From an uncultured Granulosicoccaceae bacterium (GTDB taxonomy: Bacteria > Pseudomonadota > Gammaproteobacteria > Granulosicoccales > Granulosicoccaceae), in the NCBI GenBank assembly GCA_938005265.1, contig CALLOA010000027.1, forward strand, positions 1-64,000: 64,000 nucleotides of DNA, read 5' to 3'. Position numbers and translations under genes: made by a program. Within the stretch, counting starts at the first letter, position 1, and the number at the start of each line of letters is the position of its first letter. Positions 1 to 8,604 of the stretch are shown here, in pieces. The notes under the pieces are model-generated. The model was not told where the DNA came from and searched no databases. It was given only the letters and a program-made list of their open reading frames with translations.

Positions 1-285
1 ACCTGTCTCAAGATGATAGGTAGCGAAATACAGGACTGGTGTGGGTACCATGCCAATGTCGATCACGTTCAGGCCGGTTGATGCGATGCCTTCACTCAAA
101 GCCTCAACCAGGGCCGGGCCGGAGAGCCTGCCATCGCGTCCGACCACTGCTGTCTTCTGGCCGCGGGCCAGACATTCAGAACCGAATGCACGGCCGATTT
201 CGCGCACATTGTCTGGCGTTAGAGCGTCAGTGACTACGCCACGAATATCGTAGGCACGGAAAATGGTGGAAGGTATCGTTGTCAT
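1..285 (-). CDS. algC: Phosphomannomutase/phosphoglucomutase, N-terminal part (runs off left edge)
   Basis: Only the first 95 codons lie in the window; the 3' end is beyond base 1. The start ATG is at 285-283. The translation begins MTTIPSTIFRAYDIRGVV and continues with VVGRDGRLSGPALVEAL and VIDIGMVPTPVLYFA. These are the N-terminal substrate and phosphate-binding motifs of the alpha-D-phosphohexomutase family. Such enzymes interconvert mannose-6-P/mannose-1-P and glucose-6-P/glucose-1-P for polysaccharide and LPS precursors. The position directly downstream of dut matches the coaBC-dut-algC order of pseudomonads and relatives, which supports the symbol. The catalytic phosphoserine loop lies outside the window, so the exact substrate class is inferred. 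Confidence 0.85.
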   Translation of the reverse strand, partial: MTTIPSTIFRAYDIRGVVTDALTPDNVREIGRAFGSECLARGQKTAVVGRDGRLSGPALVEALSEGIASTGLNVIDIGMVPTPVLYFATYHLETG

Positions 286-453
286 GTTTTAACCGCTCAG
301 GTCTGGCTGCAGGAATCGTTTCCAATTAGGACTCTTCCAGTGAGTACTAATACTGTCGTACAGGGATCAACAAACTGCAAGTGACATTCTGTTGATTTTA
401 TTGATAGAGCTGCGCCGCAAAAACTGTACCGGATTGAGACAAGGGCTAGCTGG

Positions 454-933
454 CTATTTGCGACCAGATGACCCGAAGCCACCTGCGCCGCGTTCGCTGG
501 AGCTAAACTCACTGACCTGCTTAAAAGCTGCCTGAACCACCGGCACAATGACCAGCTGAGCAATACGCTCGCCCACATCGATCGTGAATTTTTCCCGGCC
601 ACGGTTCCAGCAGGATACGAACAACTGACCCTGATAATCGGAATCGATCAGGCCGACCAGATTGCCCAGCACTATACCGTGTTTATGTCCGAGTCCGGAT
701 CGGGGCAAAATGATGGCGGCATAATGAGGATCAGCCAGGTAGATCGCCATGCCGGTGGGAATCAGCTCGGTCTGGCCGGGCGGCAGTTCAAGCGGTTCAT
801 TCAGGCAGGCCCGTAAGTCCAGCCCGGCTGAACCGGGTGTAGCGTACTGCGGGAACGGAATTTCGTTGCCAAGACGCGGGTCCAGAATCTGGTACTGGAC
901 GGTGTGCTGTGCAGGCGAGTCAGTGTTTTGCAT
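454..933 (-). CDS. dut: Deoxyuridine 5'-triphosphate nucleotidohydrolase (dUTPase)
   Basis: A 159-residue trimeric-type dUTPase that hydrolyses dUTP to dUMP and pyrophosphate, keeping uracil out of DNA and feeding dTMP synthesis. All conserved motifs are visible: [12 protein letters not shown] (31-42), PRSGLG (77-82), the catalytic-Asp motif GLIDSDYQG (94-102), RIAQLVIVP (123-131) and the glycine-rich C-terminal arm [11 protein letters not shown] (147-157). It lies between coaBC and algC, all on the minus strand. The 97 bp separating it from coaBC consist almost entirely of a 24-bp tandem repeat, and no strong Shine-Dalgarno precedes the ATG at 933-931. Translation may therefore depend on reinitiation from upstream. 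Confidence 0.96.
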   Translation of the reverse strand: MQNTDSPAQHTVQYQILDPRLGNEIPFPQYATPGSAGLDLRACLNEPLELPPGQTELIPTGMAIYLADPHYAAIILPRSGLGHKHGIVLGNLVGLIDSDYQGQLFVSCWNRGREKFTIDVGERIAQLVIVPVVQAAFKQVSEFSSSERGAGGFGSSGRK

Positions 934-935
934 CG

Positions 936-1044
936 CGTTATTCTAACGCGATCATGTCCCGTTATTCTAACGCAATCATGTCCCGTTATTCTAACGCGAC
1001 CATGTCCCGTTATTCTAACGCGATCATGGCCCGTTATTGTAAAG
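936..1044 (-). repeat. 24-bp tandem repeat (4 full units plus a diverged fifth) filling the coaBC-dut gap
   Basis: Units lie at 936-959, 960-983, 984-1007 and 1008-1031, and a diverged unit from 1032 covers the coaBC stop codon. On the minus strand each unit reads ATG-ATC-GCG-TTA-GAA-TAA followed by CGGGAC or CGGGCC (second codon variants ATC, GTC, ATT). The repeat therefore contains both a stop and an ATG. It keeps the coaBC reading frame (24 = 8 codons), giving in-frame TAA codons at 1036, 1012, 988, 964 and 940 after coaBC. The coaBC terminus (AATGCTTTACAATAACGGG) resembles a unit, so the array probably grew by slippage from the gene end. Confidence 0.95.
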
Positions 1045-2296
1045 CATTCAGTTCCAGGTACCGTACCGCGATCAGTTCCAATAGCTGTCTGGCAACTTCA
1101 GGTTTGCTTGCCGGCGCGATTGTCCGGTGACCATTGTCGGGCCAGAACACTTCAAGTGAATTCGTATCGCTGCCAAACACCACCTTGCCTTGCTGAACCA
1201 CCGGATTGGCGGCGATCATATCGAGCTTCTTACGCGCAAGCTTTCCGCGCGCATACTGTTCAATGTCGTGGGTTTCGGCAGCGAAGCCGACACAAAAAGG
1301 CGCATCAGGCAAAGCTGCCACATCGGCGAGAATATCCTTGGTACGGGCCAGTTCCAGGGTTAATTGGGGGTCGGTTTTTTTAATCTTGTGTGTCGCTATA
1401 TCGGCAACTTTGTAGTCGGCAACTGCCGCTACCGCGATAAATATATCGGCATTCTGCGTGTTTTCCATGACTGCGGTATGCATATCAGCGGCGGAGCTGA
1501 CATCAATGCGTGTGGCCCCTTGGGGTGTATCCTGCCTGACAGGCCCTGCCACCAGTGCGACCGATGCTCCCATTTGCAAGGCCATGCGGGCAATTGCAAA
1601 GCCCATCTTGCCGGAGCTGTTGTTACTCAGAAAGCGAACCGGATCGATCTGTTCGCGTGTCGGGCCAGCGGTAATCAGGATGCGGGTTCCAGCCAGCAGC
1701 CGATCAACGTTCCCGGAGCTCGCGGTATCGCTGCCCGCTTGTAATTCTATTATGGCGTCTCGTATTTCCAGTGGCTCCAGCATGCGCCCGTCACCGGTCT
1801 CACCGCAGGCCTGGCTGCCGACGCCTGGGCCGAGAATGGTGACGCCGCGACTGGCCAGCAAATCAACGTTGGAGCGGGTCGCTGCATTTGCCCACATGAT
1901 GCGATTCATTGCGGGGGCTACGGCCAGTGGTGCCGCGCTGGCAAGACAAATAGTTGATAAAAGATCATCTGCCATGCCGTGGGCCAGGCGTGCCAGGGTA
2001 TTGGCCGTAGCCGGGGCAACGATTATCTGGTCGGCCCAGCGTGCTAATTCGATATGGCCCATTGCCGCTTCAGCCTGGGGATCCAGCAGACTGGTGTGTA
2101 CCGGATTGCCCGAGAGGGCTTGAAAAGTCAGTTCCGAGACAAATTCCTGTGCACTTTCGGTCATGACCACGCGTACATTGGCACCCGTTTCAATCAGCTT
2201 GCGCACCAGATCAGCACTCTTGTAACAGCTGATGCCGCCGCAAACTCCAAGCAGGATGTTTTTGTTATGCAATGAATTTTGTCCGGATCCGATCAT
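1034..2296 (-). CDS. coaBC: Bifunctional phosphopantothenoylcysteine decarboxylase / phosphopantothenate-cysteine ligase
   Basis: A 420-residue fused CoaBC enzyme performing two consecutive steps of coenzyme A synthesis. The N-terminal flavoprotein (CoaC) half shows LLGVCGGISCYKSADLVRKL, the catalytic-His region MGHIELARWAD, the PAMNRIMW motif and ACGETGDGRMLEP. The C-terminal CoaB half begins around residue 208 with ILITAGPTREQIDPVR and continues with the nucleotide-binding SNNSSGKMGFAIA. Length is normal for the family. The gene is divergent from radC, with 280 bp between their starts, and heads a coaBC-dut-algC run. Its last codons appear to have seeded the 24-bp repeat array that follows. 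Confidence 0.96.
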   Translation of the reverse strand: MIGSGQNSLHNKNILLGVCGGISCYKSADLVRKLIETGANVRVVMTESAQEFVSELTFQALSGNPVHTSLLDPQAEAAMGHIELARWADQIIVAPATANTLARLAHGMADDLLSTICLASAAPLAVAPAMNRIMWANAATRSNVDLLASRGVTILGPGVGSQACGETGDGRMLEPLEIRDAIIELQAGSDTASSGNVDRLLAGTRILITAGPTREQIDPVRFLSNNSSGKMGFAIARMALQMGASVALVAGPVRQDTPQGATRIDVSSAADMHTAVMENTQNADIFIAVAAVADYKVADIATHKIKKTDPQLTLELARTKDILADVAALPDAPFCVGFAAETHDIEQYARGKLARKKLDMIAANPVVQQGKVVFGSDTNSLEVFWPDNGHRTIAPASKPEVARQLLELIAVRYLELNALQ

Positions 2297-2374
2297 CGTA
2301 TGAGTTTAACAGTGGACACAGGCTACCCCAAATCATAGTGGGGTAACTCCTTAAACAGCAATGGCTGTGCCTTA

Positions 2375-2406
2375 TATGAACCGGAGCAGTTATGAACTGG
2401 AGCAGT
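2375..2406. repeat. 16-bp tandem duplication in the coaBC/radC divergent promoter region
   Basis: Two adjacent 16-bp units, TATGAACCGGAGCAGT and TATGAACTGGAGCAGT, differ at one base. They sit in the 280-bp intergenic region between divergent coaBC and radC. Apart from this duplication I see no recognisable operator there. A TAAAAT hexamer at 2487-2492 could be a -10 element for radC but lacks a convincing -35. Confidence 0.85.
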
Positions 2407-2576
2407 TGCTGATCCCTGTAGTGGGCGAATAATGTCAGAAAAATCTGATTTATTCTGAATCTGATCTGTTTTCGGTTTTGATCGAGTAAAATGCCTGCCA
2501 GGTGTTGCAAGCGATAATTCAGGACGAATGTTCACAGCACTTTCAGTTTATATACAAAAACACAACAAGGAATGTT

Positions 2577-3251
2577 ATGAGTATCAAACATTGGTCAAGC
2601 AGTGAACGGCCGCGGGAAAAACTAATCCGTTTTGGTGTCAGTACACTGAGTGATGCAGAGCTGGTCGCAATTATACTCCGGTCCGGCCTTCGGGGAATGA
2701 ACGTTGTTGAAGTGGCACGCCAGGCCTTGCAGCATTTTGGCGGTTTGTCAGAAATGCTGCGAGCCAGTCGTTCGGAGTTCTGTCGCTTACCGGGGCTTGG
2801 GGATGCGGGTTACAGTCAGTTGCATGCAGCTATCGAGATTTCCAATCGTCATGCTTTTAATGCAATGGAACGCGGCGATGCATTGTCCTCGCCGGGAAAA
2901 GTCAGGCGTTACCTGTCACTGCAACTAAGCGGTGTGCAACACGAAATATTCGCCGCCCTTTTTCTCGACAATCGCCATCGTGTCATTGTATTTGAAGAGT
3001 TGTTCAATGGCACAATAGATGGTGCGGCAGTCTATCCACGGGAAGTCATGAAACGTTGTCTGGCAGCTAATGCAGCTGCCGTTATCTTCGCGCACAATCA
3101 TCCCAGTGGTGTTGCGGAACCTTCTGATGCTGATATCTCTATCACTCGCAAACTAAGTGATGCCCTGGCGTTGATAGATGTTCGTGTGTTGGACCATTTG
3201 ATTATCGGTCAGGGGGTGCAAACTTCATTGGCGGAGCGTGGGTTAATGTGA
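2577..3251 (+). CDS. radC: RadC-family JAMM-domain protein
   Basis: A 224-residue RadC/YicR protein. The start was set at 2577 (MSIKHWSSSERPREKL) because the family begins with this motif and the frame upstream encodes nothing similar. A helix-hairpin-helix-like LPGLGDAG lies at about 71-78. The JAMM metal-binding pattern HxHx7SxxD is complete: H173, H175, S183, D186 within FAHNHPSGVAEPSDAD. RadC proteins carry a putative zinc hydrolase domain; the historic role in DNA repair is not established. The 3' 44 codons are present a second time, diverged, at 5631-5765 beyond the SulP gene. Confidence 0.93.
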   Translation: MSIKHWSSSERPREKLIRFGVSTLSDAELVAIILRSGLRGMNVVEVARQALQHFGGLSEMLRASRSEFCRLPGLGDAGYSQLHAAIEISNRHAFNAMERGDALSSPGKVRRYLSLQLSGVQHEIFAALFLDNRHRVIVFEELFNGTIDGAAVYPREVMKRCLAANAAAVIFAHNHPSGVAEPSDADISITRKLSDALALIDVRVLDHLIIGQGVQTSLAERGLM

Positions 3252-3458
3252 CGTAACCGTACTAACTCAATGCGAGTACGTTTAGTTATCAAGATTCGCG
3301 TTCCGACAGAATGTTGTAGAGCAGATTACGCAGCCATGTGTTCCGTGGGACGTTCCGTGTTCTCTCGATCCAACACAGTAGTGTTAATTATCTTTGCAAA
3401 AGTATGGGGGTCTCATCCTTTAGTGGTTGAACCGGCCACATAACGCTAAGATAGTGGC

Positions 3459-5225
3459 ATGAAAGGTTATCTGAATCAGCTGCTGTTCGATGCAGCGAGA
3501 CGTTTTGTGCCGTTCAAGGACTGGATTGGCGAACTGAGAAACCCGGAAGTGCTGCGCGCAGATATATTTGCCGGCATTACGGTCGCATTGGTACTGATAC
3601 CCCAGTCAATGGCTAATGCGCAATTGGCTGGACTGCCCCCACAAATCGGGTTGTACTCGGCATTTCTGGTGCCCATTGTAGCGGCACTGTTCGGTTCTTC
3701 ACGTCAGTTACAAAACGGACCGGTAGCGATCATCTCGTTGATGACTGCCGCAGCTTTGATCCCGCTGAATTTATCACCGGAACAGTACATAGCTTATGCC
3801 GCGATGGTAGCGATTATGGCTGGCCTGATGCAGCTGGTACTGGGGTTCCTGCGTCTGGGTATGATGGTGGATTTTCTGTCGCATCCGGTTGTAATTGGTT
3901 TTATCAATGCTGCTGCGATTGTCATTAGTAGCTTGCAGCTAAGTAAATTACTGGGGATTGAGAATGTATCCGGTAATCATTTATACGAAACACTCTGGAA
4001 TCTACTGCTTGCCATTCCGGAGCAGACGCATTTCCCAACACTGGCGATGGGTCTGTTTTCCATGGCGTTGCTGTATTGCTTCAAAAAGTTCGCACCACAA
4101 TTACCAGGCATATTGTTTACCGTAGTGGCGGCAACGGTTTTAGCCTGGCTACTGAATTTTGAAGGAATGGGCGGCAAGGTGGTTGGCAGTATTGAAAGCG
4201 GTCTACCGTCGTTTATCATGCCAACGATCGATCCACGCGACATCACGTCCCTGTTAATGCCGTCATTTATGATTGCGCTGTTAAGTTTTGTGGAAGCATT
4301 TTCGATTGCCAAGGCGGTGGCCTCGAAGACTCGACAGCATCTGTCTGCGAACCAGGAAATGGTTGGCAAGGGGCTTGCCAATGTGGTTGCCGGAGTCACG
4401 CAAGGTTATGCGGTTTCCGGTTCGTTCTCGCGCACGGCAGTGGCCTTTGATGCAGGTGCAAAAACCGGTTTTACCGCCATTGTGTCTGGCATCATCGTTG
4501 GTGTAACGCTGCTGTTTTTGACACCGTTGTTGTATCACCTGCCCGTAGCAACTTTGGCTGCAGTGATTATCATGGCTGTGATTGGGATGATTCACTTCGA
4601 GCCTTTCAAGCATGCCTGGAAGGTTAATCCACATGATGCCATTGTTGCTTTTGTGGTGTTTGCCGGTACGTTGATTTTTGCGCCGCATCTGGAATGGGGT
4701 ATTTTCATGGGTGTGGTGTTGTCGTTACTGTTTTATATCTACAAGACGATGCGGCCACATTTTGCCGAAGTTGCACTGCATTCAGACGGTACGCTGCGCG
4801 ATGCTGAAATTTTCGGCATGGAAACCAGCCAGAATATGGCTATTTTTCGCTATGACGGTGATTTGTACTTTGCTAACGCCAGTTACCTTGAGAAGCAGCT
4901 GCTAAATGCCGTGGCGGATAAGCCACAGTTAAAGGTTCTGGTACTTGATCTTGAGGCAGTGGATCAGATTGATGTCACGGGTGAGGAGATGCTGACGCAT
5001 ATGTCAGAACGATTACAGGAAGCGGGTATAGAATTTTATATTACGCGTGCTAAGTTCAAGGTGACCGATGCTCTGAAACGTTCCGGGCTGTATGACCGAA
5101 TTGGTGAGGAGCACTTTTTTGGTAAACGGGCGTTTGCGATGGACGCAATTAAAGAGAAGTATGGCGATACGGTAGATATGAGTCATCTTGAGGCGCATCG
5201 GCCGAAGGCGAATACGGATGAATGA
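3459..5225 (+). CDS. SulP-family anion transporter with C-terminal STAS domain
   Basis: A 588-residue inner-membrane permease of the SLC26/SulP family, which carries sulfate, bicarbonate or other anions. The N-terminal signature is visible (DIFAGITVALVLIPQSMANA, then LPPQIGLYSAFLVPIV), followed by roughly ten or more hydrophobic segments up to about residue 430. The cytoplasmic STAS domain spans about 445-555 and contains the VLVLDLEAVDQIDVTGEEML strand-helix. No adjacent carbonic anhydrase or sulfate assimilation gene helps fix the substrate. The gene lies between radC and a radC 3' remnant, which suggests rearrangement or insertion around it. Confidence 0.93.
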   Translation: MKGYLNQLLFDAARRFVPFKDWIGELRNPEVLRADIFAGITVALVLIPQSMANAQLAGLPPQIGLYSAFLVPIVAALFGSSRQLQNGPVAIISLMTAAALIPLNLSPEQYIAYAAMVAIMAGLMQLVLGFLRLGMMVDFLSHPVVIGFINAAAIVISSLQLSKLLGIENVSGNHLYETLWNLLLAIPEQTHFPTLAMGLFSMALLYCFKKFAPQLPGILFTVVAATVLAWLLNFEGMGGKVVGSIESGLPSFIMPTIDPRDITSLLMPSFMIALLSFVEAFSIAKAVASKTRQHLSANQEMVGKGLANVVAGVTQGYAVSGSFSRTAVAFDAGAKTGFTAIVSGIIVGVTLLFLTPLLYHLPVATLAAVIIMAVIGMIHFEPFKHAWKVNPHDAIVAFVVFAGTLIFAPHLEWGIFMGVVLSLLFYIYKTMRPHFAEVALHSDGTLRDAEIFGMETSQNMAIFRYDGDLYFANASYLEKQLLNAVADKPQLKVLVLDLEAVDQIDVTGEEMLTHMSERLQEAGIEFYITRAKFKVTDALKRSGLYDRIGEEHFFGKRAFAMDAIKEKYGDTVDMSHLEAHRPKANTDE

Positions 5226-5621
5226 CGCCAAGCAGGATCTACTTGCTTTATTTGGTGCTAATCCTGCAGACACTCGATGAGTCAAATTAGTGGGTAATTT
5301 TGTAGAAATTGTGCATATATCCACAACTGGAGAGGTCTTCGATAGCCTTTTAGTACAGCTTTCCACTGAACACATGACGGTTAGGTAGCTCATCGATGAA
5401 AGAGTCACCGCTGAAGTGGGAAAGGCTAACAAAATAGGCGATGGAAACGATACCGGGCAGTCGGTCGATTTATCGATTTAGATAGTCAGATCGAAAAGGC
5501 ACTTTGGGAATTCGAATCAAACGGCTTCTACAATCTTGTTGATAATGTTCAAGTTGAATCTCTTGACGTTGGTCTTTCGATCGCTGAAACAACAAGGGTC
5601 TCTTTCGTCAGGCTCGTTCAC
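5226..5621. other. Gene-poor stretch, probably decayed coding sequence
   Basis: No intact gene is evident. A plus-strand frame beginning near 5281 reads VKLVGNFVEIVHISTTGEVF and is then interrupted by TAG. A second frame is open from 5430 to 5765 without any ATG, GTG or TTG start and runs straight into the RadC-like tail at 5631. It passes through IEKALWEFESNGFYNLVDN, which I do not recognise. The pattern fits broken genes rather than a functional intergenic region. Confidence 0.5.
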
Positions 5622-5765
5622 ATTGTTGCGGAGCCTTACGATACCGATATCTCTATTACTTGCAAAGTAAGTGATGCCCTGGCATTGATAGATGTTCGCG
5701 TGTTGGACCAATTGATTATCGGGCAGAGTGTACAAACTTCTCTGGCTGAGCGTGGATTGATGTAA
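5622..5765 (+). pseudogene. radC 3'-end remnant (second copy of the RadC C-terminus)
   Basis: Codons 5631-5765 translate to a 44-residue segment beginning EPYDTDISITCKVSDALALI and ending SLAERGLM-stop. It matches residues 181-224 of RadC (2577-3251) at 38 of 44 positions and has the same stop position. The nucleotide match extends slightly upstream (GTTGCGGAGCC). The JAMM histidines and the rest of RadC are absent, so it cannot be functional as RadC. The reading frame has stayed open, so the duplication is moderately old or the fused frame is constrained. It lies 0.4 kb after the SulP gene. Confidence 0.88.
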
Positions 5766-6425
5766 GGCTGCGTTGTATTTTGTGCCATGTGTTCTCTTTC
5801 ATTGTTTGATCATATTGAGGGCCTTGTGGTTAAAGCTGAGTCTTATGTTTTGTTGCCTGAAAAGGAAACTTTGAACAGGCAGATGTAATGTGGGTTAACG
5901 CGGGTTAATGTGAATTGTGAAATTGATCCTGGGCAATTCTTTGATCGCGTAGCTGAGCTATGATTTGGAAAAACAAGCTATATTTCCATGAAACGCCGCT
6001 GCTAAGGGCTTGTTCCACTATTTCTGCAGGTTTTAGTAGTTTTATTTAATCAAACAGATCGAAAAATTTCTCTGTAGATTGGAAACCATTTGAGTATGCT
6101 CTCATCCTAGAGTACGTAATGATAAATTTGCCTGTAATTATGGGTCGCTACTATCAATTCTGTTGAAGTTACAGTGTTGTTGGTCGATTGTTGTCATAGA
6201 AGTTTGTTGCTATGGTGATTTTTTTCTAGACAAGTTGGTTCCTGCAGAAATTAGTTTTTTTATAGAAATTGGTTTTATAGAAATCGTTTTTAAAAAAATC
6301 GTAGTGCAAGCTTTGTTGTAGTGTCCGATTGCGGAGTTGTTGCCTAATTTGTCATTGTGGTAGTTCTGGTGCTTAACGGAGGCCGGACGGAGGCCAGATT
6401 TTTTGTACCGGGCAGGATAATTTTG
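5766..6425. other. AT-rich intergenic stretch without a recognisable gene
   Basis: About 660 bp with no convincing coding frame. It holds several low-order repeats: a doubled GGGTTAAYGYG near 5889-5910, three loose copies of an AGAAATTRGTTTT-like element at about 6245-6290, and CGGAGGCC twice at 6377-6384 and 6388-6395. The last pair lies about 40 bp before the downstream NrtS-like start and may be part of its leader. No terminator with a T-tract was found. Confidence 0.5.
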
Positions 6426-6752
6426 ATGAGCACTGATTACATAAAAGATTTTTATTGCTACGCGATGCGACCTCAGATCCTGAAGAGGTCTCTGATCGTT
6501 GCGGTCATTGTTGGTACGGTCCTGAATATGATCAATCAGGGCGATGCGATTACCGGCAGCGCCACTTTCAATATTGCGAAGTGTTTGTTGACCTATGCAG
6601 TGCCCTTCTGCGTCGCAACCTATGGTTCAGTCAGTGCATTGATTGCCATGAAGTACAAGCCTGAATCGTTAGGTTCCTGCGAGCCAATGACTGGCAGGGT
6701 TGCTCCTGGGTCAAACAGGATCGCATCCAAACAGAATTCATCTGCAACATGA
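6426..6752 (+). CDS. nrtS: NrtS-like small nitrate/nitrite transporter subunit
   Basis: A 108-residue protein starting at ATG 6426 (MSTDYIKDFYCYAMRPQ). An upstream in-frame ATG at 6357 has no family similarity. Two hydrophobic segments, ILKRSLIVAVIVGTVLNMIN and CLLTYAVPFCVATYGSVSAL, flank the motif NQGDAITG. This is the compact two-helix pattern of the NrtS family, known from cyanobacteria and marine bacteria as a small nitrate/nitrite permease component. The C-terminal 35 residues are polar and not conserved in my recollection of the family. No nitrate-assimilation gene is adjacent, so the substrate is inferred from family resemblance only. Confidence 0.7.
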   Translation: MSTDYIKDFYCYAMRPQILKRSLIVAVIVGTVLNMINQGDAITGSATFNIAKCLLTYAVPFCVATYGSVSALIAMKYKPESLGSCEPMTGRVAPGSNRIASKQNSSAT

Positions 6753-6916
6753 TAGACGAGCACCAACGTGTTATCAGTAGGTGAGTAGCAAACTACAGTT
6801 ATAGCTTCTTTATTTTTATCTGTCTGCAGGCTGGTCCTAGCGGTCTGCAGTATCCAAAGGGTGGTTAGTCAATCCAGTCACCCGACTTTTCTCCTTCGCA
6901 GTGCTAAACTGCATCC

Positions 6917-7660
6917 ATGCAAACAAAACTTTCGGTCAACCTGAATGCTGTTGCGCAACTGCGTAACCGTAGAGATTTACCATGGCCCAGTGTCACTGGT
7001 ATGGGGCGTATCGCATTAGCAGCGGGTGCGCATGGATTAACGATTCATCCACGGCCGGACCAGCGCCATATTCGCTTTACTGATGTGCCGGCGCTTCGAG
7101 AACTGATCAGCAATGAATTCCCCGACCGGGAATTTAATATTGAAGGCTATCCCACCGAGCAGTTCATCGAACTGGTACTGGAACATAAACCGGAGCAGGT
7201 AACGCTGGTGCCTGATGATCCGGCACAAGCAACATCCGACCATGGTTGGGATTTTACTGCCAACCATAATTTGCTCAGTATGAGTGTCGACAGATTGCAT
7301 GCAGCAGGTATGCGGGTATCGCTTTTTGCTGATCCCGATCCCGGGTCCGTGGTAGAAGCTGTTAAAACCGGCTGTGATCGTATCGAACTTTATACCGGGC
7401 CTTACGGAGCAACATATGATGACGCGGCAGCTGCGCAAGTCGAGATTGAAAGATTGGCGGCAACAGCACAGGCAGCGGAGGATGCAGGTCTGGGAGTTAA
7501 TGCCGGCCACGATCTGACTGTCGAGAATTTACCCGCCTTGCTTCAACAAACCGGCACTATCGCTGAAGTGTCTATCGGGCATGGATTAACAGCAAGAGCC
7601 TTGGAGCGCGGCATGGATATGGCTGTCAGAGATTTTCTGGCCGCTTGCGGAGTTGGGTGA
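6917..7660 (+). CDS. pdxJ: Pyridoxine 5'-phosphate synthase
   Basis: A 247-residue PdxJ, which condenses 1-deoxy-D-xylulose 5-phosphate with 3-amino-2-oxopropyl phosphate in the DXP-dependent vitamin B6 pathway. Conserved blocks are [13 protein letters not shown] near the N-terminus, [57 protein letters not shown] and [16 protein letters not shown]. These give the phosphate-binding and catalytic Glu/His residues of the TIM barrel. It is monocistronic here, without the recO or acpS partners found in enterics, and converges on gloB. The PLP enzymes PatB and MetY in this window would use its product. Confidence 0.96.
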   Translation: MQTKLSVNLNAVAQLRNRRDLPWPSVTGMGRIALAAGAHGLTIHPRPDQRHIRFTDVPALRELISNEFPDREFNIEGYPTEQFIELVLEHKPEQVTLVPDDPAQATSDHGWDFTANHNLLSMSVDRLHAAGMRVSLFADPDPGSVVEAVKTGCDRIELYTGPYGATYDDAAAAQVEIERLAATAQAAEDAGLGVNAGHDLTVENLPALLQQTGTIAEVSIGHGLTARALERGMDMAVRDFLAACGVG

Positions 7661-7772
7661 AGATTTTCAGGGCAGGCTGGTTAATCATAACGGCGGCCTG
7701 GTCAATCACAACACAATCAGAACGGCCGTGTGTGCCACTCAGTTTCAGGCATTTGATCTCAGGTGGAATGTC

Positions 7773-8543
7773 TTACGCGTTGTTGCGGCGTTCTCTGAGC
7801 TCGGTGAATACCGCCAGGTCATCAGCACCTTCCATTCCCAGCGTTTTTCGAATCGCCTCGTCATCGGCTCTCAGGAAGGGGTTGGTGGCAAGTTCTTCAG
7901 CCATGGTGCTGGGCACCGTCGGCAAATTGTTGGCGCGCAGTTCTTCTGCTGCTGCAACGCGGACCTGTAGTTCAATGTTGTCCGGGTCAACACTTAACGC
8001 AAATCCGCCATTGTGCAGTGTGTATTCATGGCTGCAATAGATGGTGGTTTGCTGGGGTAGTTGTTTGAGTCTGTTCAAACTGTCCAGCATATTAGCTGCA
8101 GTGCCTTCAAACAGCCTGCCACATCCCATGGTAAACAGGGTGTCCCCCGAGAAAAGTACGCCGTCTTGCGGCAGGTAGTAGTTCATCATGTCCAGTGTGT
8201 GCCCCGGAGTATGGATGACTTGTACCTCACTCTTGCCCAGCTGGAACGAGTCTCCATCCTGCACTTCCTGATCGATACCGGCTATGGCAGCTGACGCGCC
8301 AGCCTTCGGTCCAATGACACGGGCACCTGTTTTTTGTTTGATCTGCTCAAGCCCCGCCGTGTGATCAGCATGGTGATGGGTAATAAGTAGCAGATCCAGT
8401 GTCCAGTTCTGTTGCTCCAGTGCTTTTATCGCCGCTTCAGCGTCACCAGCGTCCACACAGGCTGTAGTGTTGCTCGATGGATCGTGCAACAAGACACCAT
8501 AGTTGTCAGAGAGATAGGGGAATTGGTGAATCTTCAAAGACAT
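7773..8543 (-). CDS. gloB: Hydroxyacylglutathione hydrolase (glyoxalase II)
   Basis: A 256-residue metallo-beta-lactamase-fold thioesterase that splits S-lactoylglutathione into D-lactate and glutathione. The binuclear metal motif THHHADH is at 55-61. Further ligand and family motifs are HTPGHTLDMMNYYL, LFSGDTLFTMGCGRLFEG and YCSHEYTLHN. The C-terminal HAGH domain ends with the substrate-binding NPFLRADDEAIRKTL. It lies 61 bp downstream of gloA on the same strand, so both steps of methylglyoxal detoxification are probably co-transcribed. Glutathione is regenerated by the reductase at 17.1 kb. Confidence 0.96.
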   Translation of the reverse strand: MSLKIHQFPYLSDNYGVLLHDPSSNTTACVDAGDAEAAIKALEQQNWTLDLLLITHHHADHTAGLEQIKQKTGARVIGPKAGASAAIAGIDQEVQDGDSFQLGKSEVQVIHTPGHTLDMMNYYLPQDGVLFSGDTLFTMGCGRLFEGTAANMLDSLNRLKQLPQQTTIYCSHEYTLHNGGFALSVDPDNIELQVRVAAAEELRANNLPTVPSTMAEELATNPFLRADDEAIRKTLGMEGADDLAVFTELRERRNNA

Positions 8544-8604
8544 GGTTTATCGCCTTGCTATTTGTGTTGAGCTTTCGCTGCGAGTGCTTGTGTCTAGCCC
8601 TTGC

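Noticed and set aside
936..1044. Repeat array as a CRISPR locus
   Set aside because: Units are directly adjacent without spacers and only 24 bp long; no cas gene is near.
904..1383. Plus-strand open frames running through the 24-bp repeats (repeated MSRYSNAI peptides)
   Set aside because: They lie antisense to dut and coaBC, which are clearly real, and their repetitive protein is a product of the repeat array.
5013..5432. Minus-strand open frame overlapping the end of the SulP gene
   Set aside because: Its first part is antisense to decayed sequence and its end is antisense to the STAS domain; no family features.
3459..5765. SulP gene with flanking radC sequences as a transposon
   Set aside because: There is no transposase, no terminal inverted repeat and no target-site duplication; only a one-sided partial radC copy is seen.
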